Origin: Paracoccaceae bacterium
GTDB taxonomy: Bacteria; Pseudomonadota; Alphaproteobacteria; Rhodobacterales; Rhodobacteraceae
Length of the DNA: 6,851 nucleotides
Direction of reading: 5' to 3'
NCBI GenBank assembly: GCA_003250135.1
Contig: QKHF01000215.1
Span: 1 to 6,851, forward strand
Shown: positions 1 through 6,851 of the stretch, one piece after another
Numbering within the stretch: the stretch's first letter is position 1
Layout of the letters: each line of letters starts with the position of its first letter
Program-made: the position numbers and the translations under genes
Notes under the pieces: generated by a model
The model's database searches: none
The model's input: the letters and a program-made list of their open reading frames with translations, nothing else
What the model was told of the DNA's origin: nothing

Positions 1-75
1 CTTATGCAGATAGGGAGGTCAGACGCGATCGCCACCCCAAATCCGGACATTGTCTCCGGGGCGGGCGACCATCCG

Positions 76-110
76 AAAAGCGAAAAGGGCCGCGCCTTGC
101 GGCGCGACCC
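76..110 (-). terminator. Rho-independent terminator of the groESL operon
   Basis: Read on the minus strand, positions 110-101 and 96-87 form a 10-bp GC-rich stem with one G-U pair, closed by a GCAA tetraloop (100-97). A TTTT run follows at 86-83 and a second T run at 79-76. It begins about 30 bases past the groEL stop codon, where the end of the groES-groEL transcript is expected. Read on the plus strand there is no T tract, so it should act in one direction only. Confidence 0.85.
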
Positions 111-139
111 CTCACTGTCCCTCTTAAGCGGGGATTGGC

Positions 140-1786
<1,647 letters not shown>

Positions 1787-1845
1787 TTTCGGTTGCTCCT
1801 GATGTCTTGGAAAATTTCAGTTGTGACGGATGACGGTGTCGCGGA

Positions 1846-2160
1846 TCAGGCGGCGGCCTTCGCGGCGCCTTCCTCGACGATGATCCCGAGGATGTCGGAT
1901 TCCTTCATGATGAGGAGATCCTTACCATCCACCTTGACCTCGGTGCCGGACCACTTGCCGAACAGCACGCGGTCGCCGGCCTTGACGGCCATCGGAATCA
2001 GTTCGCCCGAATCCTTGCGCGCGCCTTCGCCAACGGCGACGATCTCGCCCTCAGAGGGCTTTTCCTTGGCGGAGTCGGGGATGATCAGGCCGCCGGCGGT
2101 TTTCTCTTCGCTCTCGATGCGGCGGACGAGCACGCGATCGTGCAGAGGCTTGAAAGCCAT
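1846..2160 (-). CDS. groES: Co-chaperonin GroES (Hsp10)
   Basis: GroES forms the heptameric lid that caps GroEL and closes the folding chamber. The product is 104 residues, a few longer than the E. coli protein because of a short Ala/Lys-rich end (EEGAAKAAA). It opens with the family motif KPLHDRVLVRR (4-14). The mobile loop follows at about residues 18-34, including the hydrophobic LII (25-27) that docks on GroEL. The remaining beta-barrel segments are GDRVLFGKWSGTEV and the final ESDILGII. The ATG at 2160 has an AGGAGC Shine-Dalgarno sequence at 2171-2166 with a 5-base spacer. It is the first gene of the operon, with CIRCE 63 bases upstream, so groES and groEL should be expressed together under HrcA control. 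Confidence 0.99.
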   Translation of the reverse strand: MAFKPLHDRVLVRRIESEEKTAGGLIIPDSAKEKPSEGEIVAVGEGARKDSGELIPMAVKAGDRVLFGKWSGTEVKVDGKDLLIMKESDILGIIVEEGAAKAAA

Positions 2161-2223
2161 AGGTCGCTCCTAAGCTTTGGTTTCATGTCCAACGGGCGGC
2201 CCGGTTCCTCCCCGGAATTGCTG

Positions 2224-2250
2224 TTAGCACTCGCCGCCCATGAGTGCTAA
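2224..2250 (-). promoter_or_regulatory. CIRCE operator (HrcA binding site) of groESL
   Basis: A perfect match to the CIRCE consensus TTAGCACTC-N9-GAGTGCTAA: arms at 2224-2232 and 2242-2250, spacer of exactly 9 bases. One further pair (G2223, C2251) extends the symmetry to 10 bp. CIRCE is the operator of the heat-shock repressor HrcA, whose own activity depends on GroE. It starts about 9 bases after the predicted transcription start, so bound HrcA would block early transcription. In the mRNA it could also fold as a stem in the 5' leader. The hrcA gene is not in this window. Confidence 0.97.
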
Positions 2251-2265
2251 CGCCGGGATGTGTGG

Positions 2266-2294
2266 GAGATAGTAGGAGCGCTTTTTCACGTCAA
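2266..2294 (-). promoter_or_regulatory. Predicted groESL promoter
   Basis: On the minus strand, TTGACG (2294-2289) and TATCTC (2271-2266) are separated by 17 bases, a good vegetative-sigma arrangement just upstream of CIRCE. The same bases partly fit the alphaproteobacterial heat-shock (RpoH) pattern CTTG-N17/18-CYTATNT: they read GTTG, 18 bases, ACTATCT. The site may therefore serve either sigma factor or both. The predicted leader to the groES ATG is close to 100 bases. This is a prediction from sequence only. Confidence 0.65.
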
Positions 2295-2378
2295 CCCGTG
2301 ATTTCGGAGAATTGGCGAGATCCTCGCCCCAGCGGCGGCGTCGCGCGGTTTTCCGCCCAAGCGCGGCTCTTCATCCGA

Positions 2379-2407
2379 TTGACCGGACGGCGCGCGGGCC
2401 CTATCGA
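2379..2407 (+). promoter_or_regulatory. Predicted promoter of the HAD-hydrolase gene
   Basis: TTGACC (2379-2384) and TATCGA (2402-2407) are separated by exactly 17 bases, followed about 38 bases later by the ATG at 2446. This resembles the vegetative promoter pattern and would leave a leader of roughly 30 bases. It diverges from the groESL promoter, with the two -35 boxes about 84 bases apart. Between them is a short perfect dyad, GGCGAG-ATC-CTCGCC (2314-2328), with no T run, so it is not a terminator. Its role, if any, is unknown. Confidence 0.55.
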
Positions 2408-2445
2408 GCGCTCGTGACCGCAGCCGCCTCAGACCGGAGCTCCCG

Positions 2446-3309
2446 ATGACCGCCAGACTCATTCACTCCATCGACGAGATCGCCGGAGGCTATGACGCCC
2501 TGCTCTGCGACATCTGGGGGGTCTATCACAACGGCCTACGCCCCTATCCGGAGGCGACGGACGCGCTGCGCCGGTTCCGCGACAAGGGTGGAGTGGTGGT
2601 CCTGTTGACCAACGCGCCGCGGCCCTGGACCGCGGTGCGCGCGCAACTCGACGGGATGGGCGCGCCCGAGGACAGCTATGACGCCATCGTCTCGTCCGGC
2701 GATGCGGCGAAGGCGGCGGTGGCCAGCGGCGTCTGGGGGCGCAAGCTGTTCCATATCGGCGCGCCGAAGGACGAGCCGTTCTTCGAGGGCGCGGATATCG
2801 ATCGCGTGCCGCTGGATCAGGCGGAGGCGATCGTCTGCACCGGCCTGTTCGACGACGATGTGGAGACGCCGCAGGATTACGCCGACACCATCGCCGCGGG
2901 CGTCGCCAAGGGGCTGAAGCTGCTCTGCGCCAACCCGGACATCGTGGTCGACAAGGGCCACAAGCGCATCTTCTGCGCGGGCGCCATCGCCGAGGCCTAC
3001 AAGGATGCGGGCGGCGAGTCGGTCTATTTCGGCAAGCCGCATCTGCCGATCTACGACCTCGCGCGCCAAGTGCTGGAGGAGAAAGCCGGGCGACCCATCG
3101 ATGCGCGGCGCATCCTGGCCGTCGGCGACGGGGTGAAGACCGATGTCGCCGGCGCCGGCGCGGCGAATCTGGATTGCCTGTTCATCATCGGCGGCCTCGC
3201 GGCGGCGGAGATCGGCCGTCGCGACGGCGGGCCGGACCCGGATCGCCTGCGCGCCTTCCTTCAGGGCAATCAGGTTTTCCCGCGCTACGCCATGGACAAC
3301 CTGAAATAG
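2446..3309 (+). CDS. HAD-superfamily class IIA hydrolase (TIGR01459-like)
   Basis: A 287-residue cytoplasmic protein of the haloacid dehalogenase fold, most like the single-copy alphaproteobacterial family TIGR01459; its substrate is unknown. Motif I is CDIWGV, with the nucleophile D22. Motif II is LLTNAPRP (53-60, T55). Motif III is FGKPH (195-199, K197). Motif IV is GDGVKTD (227-233, D228 and D233). The stretch between motifs II and III (about 80-180) would be the class IIA cap. The residue two places after the nucleophile is Trp24 rather than the usual Asp. I recall a DxWGV motif in this family, so this is probably normal here, but it argues against the standard phosphatase mechanism. The ATG is supported by GGAG (2436-2439) with a 6-base spacer. 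It is the first gene rightward from the region shared with groESL. Confidence 0.9.
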   Translation: MTARLIHSIDEIAGGYDALLCDIWGVYHNGLRPYPEATDALRRFRDKGGVVVLLTNAPRPWTAVRAQLDGMGAPEDSYDAIVSSGDAAKAAVASGVWGRKLFHIGAPKDEPFFEGADIDRVPLDQAEAIVCTGLFDDDVETPQDYADTIAAGVAKGLKLLCANPDIVVDKGHKRIFCAGAIAEAYKDAGGESVYFGKPHLPIYDLARQVLEEKAGRPIDARRILAVGDGVKTDVAGAGAANLDCLFIIGGLAAAEIGRRDGGPDPDRLRAFLQGNQVFPRYAMDNLK

Positions 3310-3312
3310 GCG

Positions 3313-3371
3313 GGTAACAGAATTACCACTTTGGTCGCGTCTGTGTAATTTTCTGTCGCAAGGTTGTTGCG
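3313..3371. promoter_or_regulatory. Paired dyads ahead of the MaoC gene, possible operators
   Basis: In the 116-base gap after the HAD gene are two perfect inverted repeats of the same geometry, 5-bp arms around a 5-base centre. They are GGTAA-N5-TTACC (3313-3327) and CGCAA-N5-TTGCG (3357-3371). Their centres are 44 bp apart, near four helical turns, and the second overlaps the predicted -35 box. The DNA between them is A/T-richer than its surroundings. Neither dyad has a T run to make it a terminator. The arms differ in sequence, so a shared regulator is only a possibility. Confidence 0.3.
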
Positions 3372-3395
3372 CTGCACCTGCGAAATGTGTATTCA
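3367..3395 (+). promoter_or_regulatory. Predicted promoter of the MaoC gene
   Basis: TTGCGC (3367-3372) and TATTCA (3390-3395) are 17 bases apart and would start transcription near 3402, about 24 bases before the ATG. No clear terminator separates the HAD gene from this point, so read-through from upstream is also likely. The -35 box is not a perfect match, so confidence is modest. Confidence 0.45.
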
Positions 3396-3425
3396 ACGCA
3401 CATCCGCTGAGGGCGGAGATTCGAA

Positions 3426-3992
3426 ATGGAGCGCAAGTCGATGTTTGAAGAGAACGAACAGGTCGCCGCTGACGCCCAGCATGACGATCAGGAGGCCGCA
3501 AACCTGAACGCCGATCTGGCGCCGCAGGATCGCGTGCCCCATGAGTTCACCGATGAGATCACCACGATCTATATCGAGGACATCGACGTAGGCCTGACCC
3601 GGATGCGCAGCAAGGCGATCACCCAGCGTGACCTGGAGCTGTTCGGCGAAGTCAGCGGCGATATGAACCCGGTCCATTTCGATGACGAGTACGCCAACGG
3701 GACCATGTTCAAGGGCCGCATCGTGCACGGCATGCTGACCGCCAGCCTGATCTCGGCCGTCATCGGCCAGCAGCTGCCGGGGCAGGGGACCGTGTATCTG
3801 AAGCAGGACCTGACCTTCATGGCTCCGGTGCGCCCGGGCGACGTGGTCGACGCCAAGGTCACCGTGACGGATGTGAACCTGCGTCGCAGCCGAGTCTCGC
3901 TTGATTGCCAGGTCTCGGTGGGCGATACGGTCGTGCTGAAGGGCGAAGCGCTGGTCATGGCGCCGTCCCGCGGCGACAAGGCCGAGTCGTAA
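3426..3992 (+). CDS. MaoC-family (R)-specific enoyl-CoA hydratase-like dehydratase
   Basis: A 188-residue hotdog-fold protein of the MaoC/PhaJ group, which adds water to trans-2-enoyl-CoA to give (R)-3-hydroxyacyl-CoA. The hydratase motif is clear: SGDMNPVHFDDEYA (77-90) with predicted catalytic D79 and H84, followed by FKGRIVHGMLTASLIS (95-110). The rest of the hotdog sheet is recognisable at YLKQDLTFMAPVRPGD (124-139). The first 45 or so residues are outside the domain and are rich in Glu, Asp, Gln and Ala, probably disordered. The ATG at 3426 has GGAG (3415-3418) with a 7-base spacer. A second in-frame ATG at 3441 also has GGAG nearby and would remove only five residues. No PHA synthase or beta-oxidation gene is nearby, so the physiological substrate cannot be named. 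It lies 40 bases upstream of ribF and is probably co-transcribed with it. Confidence 0.92.
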   Translation: MERKSMFEENEQVAADAQHDDQEAANLNADLAPQDRVPHEFTDEITTIYIEDIDVGLTRMRSKAITQRDLELFGEVSGDMNPVHFDDEYANGTMFKGRIVHGMLTASLISAVIGQQLPGQGTVYLKQDLTFMAPVRPGDVVDAKVTVTDVNLRRSRVSLDCQVSVGDTVVLKGEALVMAPSRGDKAES

Positions 3993-4005
3993 CATCAGGT
4001 CCGCA

Positions 4006-4028
4006 CCCGGCGGGCCGCCCGTCGGGAG
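4006..4028 (+). promoter_or_regulatory. Hairpin overlapping the ribF ribosome binding site
   Basis: Positions 4006-4014 pair with 4018-4026 in a 9-bp GC-rich stem (one G-T wobble) around a 3-base loop. The 3' arm ends in GGG at 4024-4026, the first three bases of the ribF Shine-Dalgarno GGGAG (4024-4028), which sits 4 bases before the ATG at 4033. If it folds in the mRNA, it would hide much of the ribosome binding site. Ribosomes ending at the MaoC stop codon (3990-3992) would come close to it. The gap is far too short for an FMN riboswitch. Confidence 0.5.
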
Positions 4029-4032
4029 CGCT

Positions 4033-4977
4033 ATGCGGATCATCAGAGACAGAGGACGCGTCGGCGATGAGGATCGCGGCGCGTCCGTCGCTTTAGGCAA
4101 TTTCGACGGCGTGCATCACGGTCACCGCGCGGTGATCGAGCGCGCCCGCGCCCGCGCTTCGGAACTGTCCGCGCCCCTGGGCGTCATCACCTTCGAGCCG
4201 CATCCGCGCGAATTCTTCGGCCGGGCCGGAGAGCCATTCCGCCTGATGTCCGTCGACGCCAAGATTCACCGGCTGCAGAAGCTGGGCGTCGAGCTGCTCT
4301 ATATCCTCGAATTCAACAAGGACCTCTCCTCGATGACCGCCGAGGAGTTCGCGACCGACGTTCTGGCCGGCGCCTATGGCGTGCGCCACGTCTCGGTCGG
4401 CGCCGATTTCCGCTTCGGCAAGGGCCGGTCGGGCGATATCGCCGCGCTGGCGAGCTTTGGCGAGAAACTGGGCTTCACCGTCGAAGGCGTCCCATTGGTG
4501 GGCGAAGGGAAGCCGTTTTCCTCGACCGCGATTCGAGAGGCGCTGCATGAGGGCCGCCCGCAGGACGCGGCGGCGATGCTGGGCCATTGGCATCGGATCG
4601 ACGGACCGGTGCAGTCAGGCGACAGGCGCGGGCGCCAGTTGGGCTATCCCACCGCCAATCTGGCGCTGGGCGGCACCGTGAACCCCGCCTTCGGAGTCTA
4701 CGCCGTGTTCGTCGATGTTCTGACCGGGCCGCATGCCGGAAATTATCAGGGCGTCGCCAGTATCGGCGTGCGCCCGACCTTTGGCGAGAACGCCCCCAAT
4801 TTCGAGGTGCACATCTTCGATTTCGAGGGCGACATCTACGGTCAGGACATCTCGGTCGCGCTGGTTTCGCGGCTGCGCCCCGAGCGCCGCTTCGAGAATC
4901 TGGAGGCCCTGAAGGCGCAGATGGACGCCGACGCCGCCGCCGCCCGCGCCGCCCTGGCCGCCGCGAGCGCGGGGTGA
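4033..4977 (+). CDS. ribF: Bifunctional riboflavin kinase / FAD synthetase
   Basis: RibF converts riboflavin to FMN with ATP and then adenylates FMN to FAD; the enzyme is cytoplasmic and normally essential. The 314-residue product has the standard length and two domains. The N-terminal FAD synthetase (nucleotidyltransferase) domain covers about 1-180. It has GNFDGVHHGH (22-31), ITFEPHPREFF (52-62), VGADFRFGKGRSGD (122-135) and FSSTAIREAL (162-171). The C-terminal riboflavin kinase domain covers about 185-305. It has RGRQLGYPTANL (199-210, with the PTAN nucleotide/Mg site), GVYAV, IGVRPTFG and FEVHIFDF, where E258 is the expected catalytic base. The end is an Ala-rich tail. The ATG at 4033 has GGGAG with a short 4-base spacer, partly inside a hairpin. 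The stop overlaps the likely GTG start of the next gene. Confidence 0.98.
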   Translation: MRIIRDRGRVGDEDRGASVALGNFDGVHHGHRAVIERARARASELSAPLGVITFEPHPREFFGRAGEPFRLMSVDAKIHRLQKLGVELLYILEFNKDLSSMTAEEFATDVLAGAYGVRHVSVGADFRFGKGRSGDIAALASFGEKLGFTVEGVPLVGEGKPFSSTAIREALHEGRPQDAAAMLGHWHRIDGPVQSGDRRGRQLGYPTANLALGGTVNPAFGVYAVFVDVLTGPHAGNYQGVASIGVRPTFGENAPNFEVHIFDFEGDIYGQDISVALVSRLRPERRFENLEALKAQMDADAAAARAALAAASAG

Positions 4978-6314
4978 CGGAAACCCCGGCCCGCATGGCC
5001 GAACTGATGCGGGCGCGTCGGTTCTGGCCGCTGTTCTGGGTGATGTTTCTGGGCGCCTTCAACGACCAGGTGTTCAAGAACGCCTTCGTCGCCCTGCTGA
5101 CCTTTCGCTTGGCCGACCGGCTGGGGCTGAACGCCGATCTCCACAACCTCGCCGCCGCCGGCCTGTTCATCCTGCCCTTCGCGCTGTTCTCGCCGGTGGC
5201 CGGGCAACTGGCGGACCGGTTCGACAAGGCGGGCGTTATGCGTTGGGTGAAGGCGGCGGAGATCGCGCTGATGGCTGTGGCGGCTGTCGCCTATCACCTG
5301 CAATCCATCCAGTTGCTCTATGTCCTTGTCTTCCTGATGGGGGCGCAATCGGCGTTCTTCGGCCCGGTGAAATACGCGGCGCTGGCGCAATACCTGCCGC
5401 GGGCGGAGTTGATGGCGGGCAATGGGCTGATCCAGGCGGGGACCTTTCTGGCGATCCTGCTGGGCCAGATCGCCGGCGCCAAGCTGGTGCTGACGCCCGG
5501 CGGGGTGACGCTGGTCTCCGTCGCGGTCGTCGCGATCGCGGTGATCGGCTTCCTCTGTTCGCTGGCCGCACGTCCCGCGCCGCCCGATCCGGACGCCGCG
5601 CATGAGGTGAACTGGAACCCGGTCTCCGCCATCCGCCACGTACTGGCCGAAAACGCCGCCGATCGGCCGGTGTTCCGCATCTCGCTGGCCATCGCCTGGT
5701 TCTGGTTCGCAGGCGCAGCCTATCTGGCGCTGGCGCTGCCCTTCGCCAAGCAGGCGCTGGGCGCGTCCGAGGACGTGGCGGTGCTGCTACTGACCATGTT
5801 CTCGGTCGGCGTGGCGCTGGGCGCGCTTCTCTGCAACCGCCTGTTCCGGGGCGCGGTGAAGGTCGGCCTGGCGCCGATGGGCGCGCTCTGCATCGCGATC
5901 TTCTCGGCCTGTCTTTACGTGGCGACTGCGGCATATGACGCGCCGCAGGGGGCGGAGCTGCTTGGCGTCGCCGGATTCCTGGGGCGGTCCGGGGCCTGGC
6001 CGGTGCTGGCGGCGTTCGTCGGGCTCGCGGTTTCGGCGGGGATCTATGTGACGCCGCTCAACGCGGTGCTGCAGGCCAGCGCTGCGCCGGGTCGCAGGGG
6101 ACGGGCCATCGCCGGGCTGAATGTGATCACCGCGCTCGCCATGGTGCTGTCGTCGGTGCTGGCCAGCGCCATGATCGCGCTGGGGCTCGACCGGCAGGAG
6201 GTGCTGCTGGTGATCGGCGGCTCCGGAGCGCCGGTCGCGCTCTACGCCGCGCGCATGGCGCCCGAGACCGCGCTGGGACGCGTCGCGCTTTCGATCTGGC
6301 CGCTGCGGACCTAA
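4974..6314 (+). CDS. MFS transporter, LplT-like (lysophospholipid transporter family)
   Basis: A 446-residue integral inner-membrane protein with many hydrophobic segments, as expected for a 12-helix major facilitator. It resembles LplT and the transporter domain of LplT-PlsC-Aas fusions, which flip lysophospholipids inward for re-acylation. Visible motifs are FLGAFNDQVFKNA (25-37), the motif-A-like loop GQLADRFDKAGVMR (77-90), QSAFFGPVKYAALAQYLP (125-142) and AGTFLAILLGQIAGA (155-169). A hydrophilic centre lies near 200-232. The open frame runs back into ribF, but homology begins near the end of ribF. I chose GTG at 4974, which overlaps the ribF TGA as GTGA and suggests translational coupling. 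ATG at 4995 or 5007 would shorten it by 7 or 11 residues, and no start has a strong Shine-Dalgarno. No acyltransferase or acyl-ACP synthetase domain follows. The substrate is inferred from family resemblance only. Confidence 0.88.
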   Translation: MTETPARMAELMRARRFWPLFWVMFLGAFNDQVFKNAFVALLTFRLADRLGLNADLHNLAAAGLFILPFALFSPVAGQLADRFDKAGVMRWVKAAEIALMAVAAVAYHLQSIQLLYVLVFLMGAQSAFFGPVKYAALAQYLPRAELMAGNGLIQAGTFLAILLGQIAGAKLVLTPGGVTLVSVAVVAIAVIGFLCSLAARPAPPDPDAAHEVNWNPVSAIRHVLAENAADRPVFRISLAIAWFWFAGAAYLALALPFAKQALGASEDVAVLLLTMFSVGVALGALLCNRLFRGAVKVGLAPMGALCIAIFSACLYVATAAYDAPQGAELLGVAGFLGRSGAWPVLAAFVGLAVSAGIYVTPLNAVLQASAAPGRRGRAIAGLNVITALAMVLSSVLASAMIALGLDRQEVLLVIGGSGAPVALYAARMAPETALGRVALSIWPLRT

Positions 6315-6851
6315 GCGAGCGTCAGAAGGAAGGCGCGGATTTCGCGATTGCTCCAGTCGACATTGCCGACGGCGGACGCGCGAATGCCGCCGCGTCCGTC
6401 GATCACCACGCTGGTCGGCGTGCCGGGAACCCCGAACTGGCGCGCCAGCGACTGGCCGCTGTCGATCGCCTGATCCAGCATCCGGATCTGGTGGCGGCGA
6501 TAGTACTTGTCGATCTTTCGGAAGGATTCCTCCTTGTCGAGCGCCAGTGGCGCGAAAGCGATCTGCGGCAGGTCCGTGGCCAGACGGTCAAGCGCGGGCA
6601 TCTCGCGCGTGCAGGGACCGCACCAGGTGGCCCAAAATGTCGCGATCAGCGGGCGGCCGGGAAAATCCATCAGTGTGGCCTGCTCGCCGCCTTTCAGGCG
6701 AAACGGCGTCGTGGGCGGAGGGGTCTCGCCGTCGAACAAAGAGAACCGCATCTCGACAGCCGGTCCCGGGCCCGCCTGCGCCACAGGCGTGAAGCCGAGC
6801 GCCGCCGCGCCCGCCAGCCCCGCCGCAAAGCTCCGCCTGTTGAGAATTGTC
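6311..6851 (-). CDS. TlpA-like thioredoxin-fold disulfide reductase with Tat-like signal peptide (5' end off window)
   Basis: A thioredoxin-fold protein of the TlpA/ResA group, which reduces disulfides in the cell envelope, often in cytochrome c maturation. The active site is FWATWCGPCTREMPALDRL, with cysteine codons at 6622-6620 and 6613-6611, and the cis-Pro loop is GVPGTPTSVVID. A GTG at 6784 could be called as start, but the frame stays open to the window edge and encodes TILNRRSFAAGLAG and then a hydrophobic run to PVAQA-GPGP. That is a signal peptide with a twin-arginine motif (NRRSF; Arg codons 6838-6833) and an AQA cleavage site, so the true start is upstream. The G at 6851 could be the last base of its ATG, giving 180 residues. 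The protein would then be exported, possibly by Tat. The stop codon overlaps that of the convergent transporter gene. The partner protein is not evident. Confidence 0.88.
   Translation of the reverse strand, partial: TILNRRSFAAGLAGAAALGFTPVAQAGPGPAVEMRFSLFDGETPPPTTPFRLKGGEQATLMDFPGRPLIATFWATWCGPCTREMPALDRLATDLPQIAFAPLALDKEESFRKIDKYYRRHQIRMLDQAIDSGQSLARQFGVPGTPTSVVIDGRGGIRASAVGNVDWSNREIRAFLLTLA

Noticed and set aside
43..59. Small hairpin CCGGA-N7-TCCGG downstream of groEL.
   Set aside because: Only five base pairs with a 7-base loop and no T run on either strand; the strong terminator at 76-110 already explains transcript ending.
2224..2241. A five-codon minus-strand mini-ORF (MGGEC-stop) whose ATG is in the CIRCE spacer and whose stop is in the CIRCE arm.
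   Set aside because: No Shine-Dalgarno precedes it, and its bases are explained by the CIRCE consensus, which contains TAA by necessity.
2161..2294. Possible RNA thermometer: CGCTCCT near 2276-2282 (minus strand) complements the groES AGGAGCG.
   Set aside because: The complementary stretch lies in the spacer between the predicted -35 and -10 boxes, upstream of the transcription start, so it would not be in the mRNA.
2536..3501. A 321-codon minus-strand frame opposite the HAD gene and the start of the MaoC gene.
   Set aside because: Arg/Ala-rich shadow translation with no recognisable motif, covering a HAD gene whose four motifs are intact.
3993..4032. FMN riboswitch upstream of ribF.
   Set aside because: The gap is only 40 bases, far shorter than the FMN aptamer, and the conserved RFN sequence blocks are absent.
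4587..4973. Extension of the transporter frame back into ribF, giving a 575-residue protein.
   Set aside because: The extra part overlaps the ribF kinase domain in another frame and is Arg-rich shadow sequence; transporter-like sequence begins only after about 5007.
6311..6784. Reading the TlpA-like protein as a 157-residue cytoplasmic protein starting at GTG 6784.
   Set aside because: The open frame continues upstream and encodes a clear signal peptide ending in AQA, so the GTG is an internal Val codon.

Overview
This GC-rich window looks like ordinary chromosomal DNA from an alphaproteobacterium. The clues are a groES-groEL operon under a perfect CIRCE element, a TIGR01459-type HAD hydrolase (a family found mostly in Alphaproteobacteria), and the order groEL-groES / HAD hydrolase - MaoC dehydratase - ribF. 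The protein sequences feel closest to the Caulobacterales/Maricaulales side of the class, but that placement is inference. I see no mobile element, phage gene, CRISPR array, tRNA or rRNA.

Layout. Positions 1-75 hold no gene I can recognise. A rho-independent terminator at 76-110 ends the leftward groESL transcript. groEL (140-1786) and groES (1846-2160) are both on the minus strand, with groES first in the transcript. The 285-base region between groES and the next gene is a divergent control region. It holds a leftward promoter and CIRCE operator for groESL, and a rightward promoter for the HAD gene. Rightward genes follow: a HAD class IIA hydrolase (2446-3309), a MaoC-type (R)-enoyl-CoA hydratase-like protein with an acidic N-terminal extension (3426-3992), ribF (4033-4977), and an LplT-like MFS transporter (from about 4974 to 6314) whose start overlaps the ribF stop. 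The last gene, a TlpA-like thioredoxin on the minus strand (6311 to beyond 6851), converges on the MFS gene, and the two stop codons share bases. Its 5' end is cut by the window edge, but the visible part includes a twin-arginine-like signal peptide.

How the parts fit. GroES/GroEL is the essential folding machine, repressed by HrcA at CIRCE and probably heat-induced. The rightward genes cover FMN/FAD synthesis (RibF), a hotdog-fold hydratase of acyl-CoA metabolism, a HAD hydrolase of unknown substrate and a probable lipid transporter. They make a housekeeping cluster rather than one obvious pathway. I did not find a new multi-gene system. The points most worth a second look are a hairpin that overlaps the ribF ribosome binding site, paired dyads ahead of the MaoC gene, the Trp in place of the second Asp of HAD motif I, the stand-alone LplT-like domain, and the Tat-like signal on the TlpA protein.
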